This document shows positions 1-5,549 of a stretch of 5,549 nucleotides of DNA, piece by piece. The DNA comes from an uncultured Burkholderiales bacterium (GTDB lineage Bacteria > Pseudomonadota > Gammaproteobacteria > Burkholderiales > Burkholderiaceae_D): assembly GCA_903904635.1 (NCBI GenBank), contig CAIVDH010000123.1:1-5549 (forward strand), written 5' to 3'. A model generated the notes under the pieces. That model was given only the letters and a program-made list of their open reading frames with translations, was not told the DNA's origin and did no database searches. Both the position numbers and the translations under genes were made by a program. Numbering within the stretch: the stretch's first letter is position 1; each line of letters opens with the position of its first letter.

Positions 1-9
1 GAGGCAATC

Positions 10-426
10 ATGAAAAAAATCATTTCCACAGTCCTTTTGCTCAGTTCTTTATTTGCAGTGGCTGCAAACGCTGCGCCACTGACAATTCTGGATGCTACAG
101 AAGGCACATTAGCTAAACTCGAAACCACCAGCACCACCCGCCAAAACGATGAAGTTAGCGCATCCGTGCTGTGGTCTTTTGAAATCGCAGCAGCAACCAA
201 TACAGAGCAGCGCTCTACACGCGGCATGTATCGCATCAACTGCGCACAAGGCACGCTGGCCTTAACCAAATGGGAAATGTTCAGTGATGCACAAGGCAAA
301 GGCGACTTAATCTGGGCAGATCAGACCGACATCAGCGATATCGATTTTCGTCAGCCTAACCGTCAGGTTGAACGCACGATGATTAATGCATCCTGCGAAG
401 TTAAAACAGCATTGAATAACAAATAA
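10..426 (+). CDS. Exported surface-adhesin-E-like small protein
   Basis: A 138-residue protein predicted to be secreted to the periplasm or cell surface. Residues 1-21 form a classic Sec signal peptide: a KK n-region, a hydrophobic core and an A-N-A cleavage site before Ala22. The mature part (about 116 residues) looks beta-rich. It has two cysteines, Cys78 in 'RINC' and Cys129 in 'NASC', that could form a disulfide. The order 'MYRINC', then 'GKGDLIW', then a proline-containing stretch and a final 'SCE' resembles the surface-adhesin protein E-like family, in which a conserved Asp/Asn-Cys and a C-terminal Cys recur. Most members of that family have no proven function, so adhesion should not be assumed. 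The ATG is preceded by GAGG at 1-4 with 5-base spacing, which supports the start. The promoter lies outside the window. The gene is 42 bases upstream of a MerR-type regulator on the same strand. The coding call is secure; the family call is moderate. Confidence 0.85.
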   Translation: MKKIISTVLLLSSLFAVAANAAPLTILDATEGTLAKLETTSTTRQNDEVSASVLWSFEIAAATNTEQRSTRGMYRINCAQGTLALTKWEMFSDAQGKGDLIWADQTDISDIDFRQPNRQVERTMINASCEVKTALNNK

Positions 427-468
427 TCTCTATCAGCTAGCCGTAAATTTATAGGTGCCGGATAGATT

Positions 469-1404
469 ATGAACAGCGTTGAACAAAGTTACACCATAGG
501 TGTTGTTGCAAGACGGACTAAAATTCATCCGGAAACTCTGCGCATATGGGAACGCCGGTACAGCTTAGTCGTACCAGACCGTAACGATACAGGCAGGAGA
601 CTTTATTCTGAAACGGATATCGTCAAACTCTCTCTGGTAAAAAAACTGACTGATATAGGTCACCCTGTAGGTGGACTTGCTGAATTACCTATTCAAGCAC
701 TGCGTGAGCGGCTTAGTAGTGCAACAGGTAGCAGCTTAGTTGAAGAGATTGCAAAAAAAATCACGCGTGTGGTTGTAGCCGGTGAAGCACTTAGCCTTAA
801 GCTCAAGCGCGACCGCTATGTGCCCGAGACCCTCGAGGTTCTTGCTTATGTGCAGTCTGATGAAGATCTCTCTTCTTTGTCGCTTACAGCAGCACCTGAT
901 GTATTAGTGCTTGAATTTGCCACCATCAATGAGCAAAGTCTGGATTTAGTTCAGCAAAAAATTTCTCAGTGTGACGCAAAGCATGCGGTAATTGTTTACA
1001 GCTTTGGTACTCGTGCCAGCATCGCTCTGTTGGAACAGGCCGGTATACCCTGCCTGAAAAATCCGGCTGCAGTTTCTGACGTACAAAAAGCCTGTGTTTC
1101 CCTCTGCTCTGCTTCTGCACAAGTCGAAACCCAAATTGTCAGTGCAAAACCACGCCGATACTCTGCCCAACAGCTGGCTTACATAGCCACATTATCCAGC
1201 ACTGTCGCCTGCGAATGCCCGAATCATCTGGCAGAGCTAGTCACCAGCTTAATCGCGTTTGAACAATATAGCAGCGAGTGCGCAAACCGTAATGCCAAGG
1301 ATGCAGAGTTGCATGCGCATCTGAATCACACCACCGGTCTTGCACGTGAAATGCTGGAAGATTGTATGACACGCTTGCTTGATGCTGAAGGTATCAAGGT
1401 TTAA
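469..1404 (+). CDS. MerR-family regulator with Rossmann-like effector half
   Basis: A 311-residue cytoplasmic transcription factor. Residues 8-75 are a MerR winged helix-turn-helix: 'YTIGVVARRTKIHPETLRIW', then 'ERRY', a wing with 'GRRLYSETDI', and a 'VKKLTDIGHPV' helix. This is the CarH/LitR/MlrA-type DNA-binding domain. Residues about 98-210 alternate predicted strands and helices ('DVLVLEF', 'HAVIVYSFG', 'GIPCLKNP'), like the Rossmann fold of a cobalamin-binding domain. However, I see neither the DxHxxG cobalamin ligand motif nor a preceding four-helix bundle with Wx9ExxH. Residues 228-311 form a separate helical domain with 'CECPNHL' (Cys248, Cys250, His253), 'FEQYSSEC' (Cys271) and 'LHAHL'. 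This half resembles a conserved proteobacterial subfamily, as I recall it. B12 photosensing therefore looks unlikely and the ligand is unknown. A methyltransferase gene begins 31 bases downstream. No photolyase or carotenoid gene is nearby. The upstream SD is weak (AGGTG at 453-457). Confidence 0.88.
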   Translation: MNSVEQSYTIGVVARRTKIHPETLRIWERRYSLVVPDRNDTGRRLYSETDIVKLSLVKKLTDIGHPVGGLAELPIQALRERLSSATGSSLVEEIAKKITRVVVAGEALSLKLKRDRYVPETLEVLAYVQSDEDLSSLSLTAAPDVLVLEFATINEQSLDLVQQKISQCDAKHAVIVYSFGTRASIALLEQAGIPCLKNPAAVSDVQKACVSLCSASAQVETQIVSAKPRRYSAQQLAYIATLSSTVACECPNHLAELVTSLIAFEQYSSECANRNAKDAELHAHLNHTTGLAREMLEDCMTRLLDAEGIKV

Positions 1405-1435
1405 TTGCGATTTATTTTGTATTTGTTGGCATTAA

Positions 1436-2185
1436 ATGCATAAACAAATTTTCTTGCCTTCTTCCATGAAAAATCTCTCGCGCTTAATCATTTTATTTTT
1501 TTGTGCAATGATTGTCGCCTCTGCAAGTGCTGCTGAGCCTGCAGTCAACTTAGTCTATGGCAAAGTTGAAAAAAATAATGGTGGAAGCGGCAAGACCTTT
1601 GCTGGTCGCGAAATTGCCAGCGTAATGAGTTGGCACGGCGCAGGATGGCTGGAACGTGCTGAAAGAAAAACCGAAGAACGCCCTGATCTGCTGCTTCAAG
1701 CATTAGAACCCAAACCAGGTATGGTGATCGCCGACATAGGTACCGGCAGTGGCTACTATGCGCGACAACTAGCTACACGCGTAGGCACCAACGGCAAAGT
1801 ATTTGCTGTAGATGTACAGCCGCAGATGCTGGATATCCTCAACAAACAAATCCAAGCTATGGGCATAAAAAATATTACGCCTGTATTGTCAACTGAGCGG
1901 GATGTCAATCTCGCTAAAGACAGTATTGATTTAGCGATAATGGTCGATGTCTATCATGAGCTGCAATATCCCATCGAAGTCATGACTAGCCTGATCAAAG
2001 CACTCAAGCCGGATGGTCAATTAGTGCTGGTAGAGTTTCGTGCCGAAGACCCCAACGTACCCATTAATGCGCATCATAAAATGAGTCAGGCTCAAATCAA
2101 AAAAGAGGCAGCACTATTGGGCCTAACCTGGGTAAAAACTATTTCTACGCTACCGTGGCAGCATGTAGTCATACTGCGTAAATAG
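1436..2185 (+). CDS. Exported class I SAM-dependent methyltransferase
   Basis: A 249-residue protein with a class I (Rossmann) methyltransferase core. Motif I is 'ADIGTGSGYY' at residues 99-108, the glycine loop that binds S-adenosylmethionine. Asp126 in 'VFAVD' is the expected ribose-binding acidic residue at the end of strand 2. 'MVDVYHEL' (169-176) is the motif IV region, and 'ALKPDGQLVLVEF' (189-201) is the post-motif strand. The N-terminal part of the mature protein, 'FAGREIASVMSWHGAGWLERAERK', matches a recognisable family of uncharacterised bacterial methyltransferases; the substrate is unknown. Residues 11-32 look like a signal peptide or membrane anchor, with A-S-A before Ala33. A second ATG at 1466 would give a more typical signal peptide (MKNLSRL...). 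Neither start has a good ribosome binding site, so 1436 is provisional. Export is odd because SAM is made in the cytoplasm. The gene follows the MerR regulator closely and may be co-transcribed with it. Confidence 0.85.
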   Translation: MHKQIFLPSSMKNLSRLIILFFCAMIVASASAAEPAVNLVYGKVEKNNGGSGKTFAGREIASVMSWHGAGWLERAERKTEERPDLLLQALEPKPGMVIADIGTGSGYYARQLATRVGTNGKVFAVDVQPQMLDILNKQIQAMGIKNITPVLSTERDVNLAKDSIDLAIMVDVYHELQYPIEVMTSLIKALKPDGQLVLVEFRAEDPNVPINAHHKMSQAQIKKEAALLGLTWVKTISTLPWQHVVILRK

Positions 2186-2222
2186 CTACAGCATTACTAA
2201 AAAAAATTATATCTGCTGAAAT

Positions 2223-2342
2223 TTACCGCTCTTCCTTATTTTTCTGCGCACGCTTGCGTTTTTCTTTTTTCAAATCATGCATCTGGTGTGCCGCAAATAA
2301 CAAAACCAGAAAAAATATACCCAGCTCTATCCACATACCCAT
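2223..2342 (-). CDS. Small single-pass membrane protein, 39 aa
   Basis: A short open frame reads from an ATG at 2342 to a TAA at 2223 on the minus strand. Residues 4-18 ('WIELGIFFLVLLFAA') are a hydrophobic segment long enough to span or dip into the inner membrane. Residues 24-39 are strongly charged, mostly Lys/Arg ('LKKEKRKRAQKNKEER'), which by the positive-inside rule would place the C-terminus in the cytoplasm. The start is supported by AGGGAG at 2349-2354 on the same strand, 6 bases upstream. The gene lies 58 bases downstream of the acyl-CoA dehydrogenase and could be the tail of its transcript. It converges with the methyltransferase gene across 37 bases. I recognise no family. The sharp switch from hydrophobic to basic residues together with a good SD makes a real gene more likely than chance, but conservation is untested. 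Confidence 0.68.
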   Translation of the reverse strand: MGMWIELGIFFLVLLFAAHQMHDLKKEKRKRAQKNKEER

Positions 2343-2348
2343 CGCGCT

Positions 2349-2354
2349 CTCCCT
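2349..2354 (-). promoter_or_regulatory. Shine-Dalgarno site of the small membrane protein
   Basis: On the minus strand this reads AGGGAG, ending 6 bases before the ATG at 2342. It is close to the consensus AGGAGG at near-ideal spacing. It is the main non-protein evidence that the 39-residue ORF is translated. Its first two bases overlap the last 11-bp repeat copy. Confidence 0.6.
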
Positions 2355-2385
2355 GCTTAGTGCTCGCTTAGTACTTGCTTAGTAC
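2353..2385. repeat. Three tandem 11-bp direct repeats
   Basis: On the minus strand three adjacent 11-base units read GTACTAAGCAA (2375-2385), GTACTAAGCGA (2364-2374) and GCACTAAGCAG (2353-2363). The core ACTAAGC is identical in all three; differences fall at position 2 and the last two positions. The array lies between the acyl-CoA dehydrogenase stop and the small membrane ORF, ending at that ORF's ribosome binding site. An 11-base period is about one helical turn, so each copy would face the same side of the DNA. That would suit cooperative protein binding, but replication slippage is an equally simple explanation. No function can be assigned from the sequence alone. Confidence 0.8.
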
Positions 2386-2400
2386 CTAAATAATCTCAGA

Positions 2401-3534
2401 TTAATATCGTTTTGCAACTTCACTGAGCATCACTTCTGTAGCGCCGCCTCCTATGGCGAGTATGCGTGCATCGCGCCACAAACGCTCTATAGGCGCTTCA
2501 CGCATGTAACCCATACCACCATGAAACTGCTGACAGGTCTGCACAACTTCATTGACCAGCTCGCCGGTGAGTGCCTTTAACATCGAGACCTCTTGCACCA
2601 CATCGTGACCTTGTGACACGGACCACGCGCAGTGATACATAAACTGACGCGCAGCGCGGGTCTTGGCATCCATCATCGAGAGTCTGTGGCGTATGGTTTG
2701 CTGCTCCCACAACGGTGCACCAAATGCATGTCGCTGGCGCACATAATCCAGAGTCAGCTGCAATGCGCGCGAACAACATCCAACTGCCATGGCGCTTAAC
2801 GCAATGCGTTCAGTCTGCAGATTTTTCATCAATGAATAAAAACCTTTATTCTGCTCACCCAACATCGCCTGCGGACCCAGACGTACATTGTCAAACACCA
2901 GCTCAGCAGTATCAGAACTTAACCAGCCAGTCTTTTCAAGTGAACGACTGACGGTAAACCCGGGCGTATTTTTCTCGACGATGAACATGGAAAGCTCATG
3001 CGGTCCGGTACCCGTGCGCGCAGCGACAAAGTATAAATTTGCATGTACGCCATTGGTGATATACATCTTGCTGCCGTTGAGTACCCAGCCATCACCATCA
3101 GGCTTTGCCGTGGTGCGCATACCAGTCAAATCTGAACCGGCACCAGACTCCGTCATGGCAACGGCAGTAATGCAATCGCCAGAAATAATACTGGGCATGT
3201 AGCGCGCCTTTTGCGCAGCAGTTCCGGCATGATGCAAATGCGGGCTGGCCATGTCGGTATGCACTAGCACCGTAATCACAAAGCCTGCAAATGTTGATTG
3301 CGCCAGGGCTTCAGCAAATACCAGATTGGTCAGCGCATCTGAGCCGGCACCGCCATATTCACTCTCAAACATCAGCCCAAAAAAACCGGCTTGGCCCATG
3401 CGGCGCAATACATCGCGCGGCACATAGCCTTGTTTTTCCCATGCCATGCCATGCGGCTCAACTTCATTTTTAATAAAGCGATCGATCTGATCACGCAGCA
3501 GCGCATGTTCGGGTTGATGATAAATATTTTCCAT
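2401..3534 (-). CDS. Acyl-CoA dehydrogenase, isovaleryl/long-chain type
   Basis: A complete 377-residue cytoplasmic flavoenzyme of the usual length. It should carry FAD and oxidise an acyl-CoA to the 2,3-enoyl-CoA, passing electrons to electron-transfer flavoprotein. The order is a helical N-terminal domain (about 6-118), a beta-barrel middle domain with the family signature 'AMTESGAGSDLTG' (126-138), and a C-terminal helical domain from about 230 with 'RQRHAFGAPLWEQQTI', 'QFHGGMGYMREAPIERLWRDARI' and 'GGGATEVM'. The usual C-terminal catalytic Glu of short/medium-chain enzymes ('YEGT') is replaced by glycine (Gly363). A Glu is present at position 242 in 'LQTERIAL', matching the place used by isovaleryl-CoA and long-chain dehydrogenases. 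The chain length or branching of the substrate cannot be read off. The start is supported by AGGA at 3543-3546 on the minus strand, 8 bases upstream of the ATG. It diverges from an epoxide-hydrolase-like gene and may be transcribed on into the 39-residue membrane ORF. Confidence 0.95.
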   Translation of the reverse strand: MENIYHQPEHALLRDQIDRFIKNEVEPHGMAWEKQGYVPRDVLRRMGQAGFFGLMFESEYGGAGSDALTNLVFAEALAQSTFAGFVITVLVHTDMASPHLHHAGTAAQKARYMPSIISGDCITAVAMTESGAGSDLTGMRTTAKPDGDGWVLNGSKMYITNGVHANLYFVAARTGTGPHELSMFIVEKNTPGFTVSRSLEKTGWLSSDTAELVFDNVRLGPQAMLGEQNKGFYSLMKNLQTERIALSAMAVGCCSRALQLTLDYVRQRHAFGAPLWEQQTIRHRLSMMDAKTRAARQFMYHCAWSVSQGHDVVQEVSMLKALTGELVNEVVQTCQQFHGGMGYMREAPIERLWRDARILAIGGGATEVMLSEVAKRY

Positions 3535-3638
3535 ATTAATAATCCTGACAAATTCAATGCTGACCAGGGGGTGAGTGTAATCGATTGTGCCTCCCTCTGA
3601 ATTCGCCGCAAATTAATCAGCCAGTGTAGGATTGCAGC
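3535..3638. promoter_or_regulatory. Divergent intergenic region with probable promoters
   Basis: These 104 bases separate two head-to-head genes and should hold promoters for both. Shine-Dalgarno sites are visible for each: TCCT at 3543-3546 (AGGA on the minus strand) for the dehydrogenase, and AGGA at 3628-3631 for the hydrolase. An 8-bp palindrome AATCGATT at 3579-3586 sits near the middle and could be part of an operator, though a site this short is common by chance. A minus-strand TACACT next to the palindrome resembles a -10 box but has only a weak -35 partner. I cannot name sigma factor sites or a regulator with confidence, and I see no LiuR-type palindrome. Confidence 0.45.
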
Positions 3639-4808
3639 ATGATGCATTTAAATGATCTGCCATTAGCACCAGGCATACGTTCACGCCTGATACCCGATAT
3701 AAACGGCTTGCAGATGCATGTACTTGAAGCCGGTTTTGAATATGGCGCAGACCGGCCATGTCTGTTGCTCTTGCATGGATTCCCTGAACTGGCCTATAGC
3801 TGGCGCCACATCATGCTGCCACTTGCTGCAGCGGGTTTCCATGTGATTGCGCCAGACCAGCGCGGCTATGGTCGCACTACGGGCTGGCATGCGCAGCACG
3901 ATGACGATCCATCTGATTACAGCATGCCGAATCTGGTCAACGATATGCTGGTATTAGTGACAGCACTAGGCTACAAGCGTGTAGCCTCTGTCATAGGGCA
4001 TGACTTTGGTTCACCGGTGGCGGCTTGGTGCAGCCTGATGCGGCCCGATGTATTTGCATCTGTGGTGATGATGAGTGCGCCATTTGGCGGCGCGCCGTTG
4101 CAGCTAGATCCTGAATTAAATGTACTTGATAGCTTTGCCAAGCTAAAACAGGCAGTCGCTGATCTGGCGTTACTTTCACCGCCACGCCAACACTATCAGT
4201 GGTTTTATTCTTCGACACAAGCAAACGCAGACATGATGCGCAGCCCGCAAGGACTGCATGCTTTTCTGCGCGCCTACTATCATATGAAAAGCGCTGACTG
4301 GTCCGGCAATCGTCCCTATCCGCTAGCAGCTATGGACGCGGCCTCACTAGCGCTACTGCCAACATATTATGTGATGCATCGCGATGTAGGTATGGCCGCC
4401 ACCGTTGCTGCGGAAATGCCTGATGCTCAACATATCGCTGCCTGCAACTGGCTGACAGAAGCGGAGCTTGCTATTTATGTAAACGAATTTACGCGTACTG
4501 GATTTCAGGGTGGTCTGCAATGGTATCGCTGCGGCACGGATGACCAACAAATCGATAGGCTGCGTGAGTTTGGCGGCCGGCATATCGATATACCCGCTTG
4601 TTTTATTGCAGGGGAAAATGACTGGGGGATATATCAGATGCCGGGGGCATTAGAAAAAATGCAGCAGCATGTTTGCACGCAGATGCTGGATTTTCAATTG
4701 ATAGAAGGTGCAGGCCATTGGGTGCAGCAGGAACAGCCGCGACAGGTGATTGACATACTATTGAAATTTTTAGCGCGCACACAAAATGTCGTTATTCCTC
4801 AGGGATAA
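3639..4808 (+). CDS. Epoxide-hydrolase-type alpha/beta hydrolase
   Basis: A complete 389-residue enzyme with no signal peptide, so probably cytoplasmic. The N-terminal fold carries the oxyanion motif 'HGFPE' (46-50) and 'APDQRGYGRT' (71-80). The nucleophile elbow is G-H-D-F-G (120-124) with Asp122, the Sm-x-Nu-x-Sm form typical of epoxide hydrolases and dehalogenases. Asp328 in 'AGENDWG' and His360 in 'GAGHWVQQEQP' complete the triad. In the cap, 'YVNEFTRTGFQGGLQWYR' (280-297) matches the mammalian soluble epoxide hydrolase segment that holds a ring-opening tyrosine, pointing to Tyr280. The partner is probably Tyr190 in 'HYQWFY'. Two cap tyrosines favour epoxide hydrolase over haloalkane dehalogenase. 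The stretch between nucleophile and acid is about 206 residues, longer than in classical soluble enzymes. The start has AGGA at 3628-3631 with 7-base spacing; an ATG 3 bases later is possible. Divergence from an acyl-CoA dehydrogenase suggests a catabolic role; the substrate is unknown. Confidence 0.9.
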   Translation: MMHLNDLPLAPGIRSRLIPDINGLQMHVLEAGFEYGADRPCLLLLHGFPELAYSWRHIMLPLAAAGFHVIAPDQRGYGRTTGWHAQHDDDPSDYSMPNLVNDMLVLVTALGYKRVASVIGHDFGSPVAAWCSLMRPDVFASVVMMSAPFGGAPLQLDPELNVLDSFAKLKQAVADLALLSPPRQHYQWFYSSTQANADMMRSPQGLHAFLRAYYHMKSADWSGNRPYPLAAMDAASLALLPTYYVMHRDVGMAATVAAEMPDAQHIAACNWLTEAELAIYVNEFTRTGFQGGLQWYRCGTDDQQIDRLREFGGRHIDIPACFIAGENDWGIYQMPGALEKMQQHVCTQMLDFQLIEGAGHWVQQEQPRQVIDILLKFLARTQNVVIPQG

Positions 4809-4811
4809 AAC

Positions 4812-5459
4812 TCAGCGTTTTTGTAAATACATTTTATTTTTATCTAGCTGATAGCTCCATGGCAGATCCGCATTTTTCCAGCCATTTACTATCCTGCGAC
4901 CTGCGTTAGGCCCGTCCTTTTGCATGTCACCTTCAAAACCGTCTACCACTGTGTAGATTTTTTTATAGCCATCTTCAAGCAGATAATCGGTTGCGCGCGC
5001 GCTGCGATCACCGGAACGACAAATCAGGATAACCGTGTCATCTTTGGATAAACCCCGCTCATGCATTCTGCGCTGCATTTCTGCACTAAAGCCAGGATTA
5101 AATTCCATTTTGAAGCGCAGATTTTTATCGTCCCATGCCGGATTTTCAAGATATTCAAGAAAAGGGATGTGCGCATCAACCAGGGTGGGCATACCAAGTG
5201 TGGAAATCTCTGCGCGTGTGCGTATATCGATAAAAAGCGCTTTCTCTGCCAGGCGCTGCTTTAATTCATAAGCCTCTCTGGCGTCGAGATAAAGTCCGGT
5301 CTTGTTTTGTTTGGATACAGGTACGGCTGCAACATCAAGCGCATAAGCTGGCAACACAGTCATTAGCGCAGCCATCAACATGACGAGCAACGCTGACTTG
5401 GCCAGACCAAAGGGGTTAAACATCAATCTGTAATCATCATCGCGGTGCAAGATGAGCAT
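4812..5459 (-). CDS. Exported single-domain rhodanese (sulfurtransferase-like)
   Basis: A 215-residue protein when started at the ATG at 5459. Residues 13-40 contain a hydrophobic signal segment ('SALLVMLMAALMTVLPAYA') ending in A-Y-A before Leu41, so the mature domain is probably periplasmic. The rhodanese domain shows 'ALFIDIRTRAE' (74-84), the active-site loop C-R-S-G-D-R-S (147-153) with the sulfur-accepting Cys147, and 'VDGFEGD' (172-178) after it. The C-terminal 'GWKNADLPWSY' (193-203) is a typical rhodanese tail. An intact six-residue loop after entry to the Cys suggests real sulfur transfer rather than a phosphatase or dead domain, but donor and acceptor are unknown. The 5459 start is favoured by AGGGTG 8 bases upstream. 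An ATG at 5423 would give a cleaner signal peptide but has no SD, and a TTG at 5501 is unlikely. The stop lies 3 bases from the convergent hydrolase stop. Confidence 0.88.
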   Translation of the reverse strand: MLILHRDDDYRLMFNPFGLAKSALLVMLMAALMTVLPAYALDVAAVPVSKQNKTGLYLDAREAYELKQRLAEKALFIDIRTRAEISTLGMPTLVDAHIPFLEYLENPAWDDKNLRFKMEFNPGFSAEMQRRMHERGLSKDDTVILICRSGDRSARATDYLLEDGYKKIYTVVDGFEGDMQKDGPNAGRRIVNGWKNADLPWSYQLDKNKMYLQKR

Positions 5460-5467
5460 TAAAGCTT

Positions 5468-5473
5468 CACCCT
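5468..5473 (-). promoter_or_regulatory. Shine-Dalgarno site deciding the rhodanese start
   Basis: On the minus strand this reads AGGGTG, 8 bases before the ATG at 5459. No comparable site precedes the ATG at 5423 or the TTG at 5501, so it is the main reason for choosing 5459. Confidence 0.45.
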
Positions 5474-5549
5474 GTTCACCGCAGCTGCTCTCACTAATCA
5501 ACGCTTTTTCATTCGTTCGATATTCTGCTTATTGAAATGATTGGCGAGC

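Noticed and set aside
430..465. Inverted CTATC (430-434) and GATAG (461-465) between the first two genes
   Set aside because: A 5-bp match with a 26-base loop and no convincing inner pairing is too weak to call a hairpin or operator.
469..1404. Assignment of the MerR regulator as a CarH/LitR B12 photoreceptor
   Set aside because: No DxHxxG, no Wx9ExxH, and no photolyase or carotenoid gene in the window.
2189..2218. Possible terminator: CAGCA (2189-2193) and TGCTG (2214-2218) around an 8-A run
   Set aside because: The stem is only 5 bp, the loop is 20 bases, and the A/U run is inside the loop rather than after the stem.
2888..3202. Plus-strand open frame of 104 codons inside the acyl-CoA dehydrogenase gene
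   Set aside because: It is antisense to a clearly conserved enzyme, has no recognisable domain, and its composition reflects the opposite strand.
5460..5501. Upstream extension of the rhodanese to a TTG start at 5501
   Set aside because: It would add 14 residues ahead of an already long signal peptide n-region and has no SD. The ATG at 5459 has one.
5498..5549. Possible C-terminal end of another minus-strand gene (open frame ending ...ERMKKR, stop at 5498-5500)
   Set aside because: Only 16 codons are visible and a second frame is also open for most of the stretch, so chance explains it. The sequence beyond the window edge would decide.

Overview
The window looks like an ordinary chromosomal segment of a proteobacterium, most likely a betaproteobacterium. 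The supports are a base composition that looks near 45-50% GC by eye, dense gene packing, Shine-Dalgarno sites, Gram-negative signal peptides, and protein types I associate with that group: a surface-adhesin-E-like periplasmic protein, a MerR regulator with a CxCPxHL C-terminal domain, and an exported rhodanese. The lineage is inferred from family resemblance, not from a marker gene. I see no RNA gene, insertion sequence, phage gene or CRISPR array.

Left third, plus strand (10-2185): three genes in one direction with gaps of 42 and 31 bases. They encode a small exported protein with a surface-adhesin-E-like domain, a MerR-type regulator with an unusual effector half, and a SAM-dependent methyltransferase that carries a signal peptide. 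The spacing allows an operon, but the three proteins share no obvious pathway.

Middle (2223-3534, minus strand): an acyl-CoA dehydrogenase of the isovaleryl/long-chain type. It is followed after 58 bases by a 39-residue single-pass membrane protein with a good ribosome binding site. Three copies of an 11-bp direct repeat fill most of the gap between them.

Right (3639-5459): an epoxide-hydrolase-type alpha/beta hydrolase diverges from the dehydrogenase across 104 bases. The head-to-head layout suggests joint control and perhaps linked use of an organic or fatty-acid-like substrate, but that is inference. Converging on the hydrolase with only 3 bases between stop codons is an exported single-domain rhodanese with an intact CRSGDRS loop.

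I find no convincing new multi-gene system. The items most worth a second look are the small membrane ORF and its repeat array, the MerR regulator's effector half, and the exported methyltransferase.
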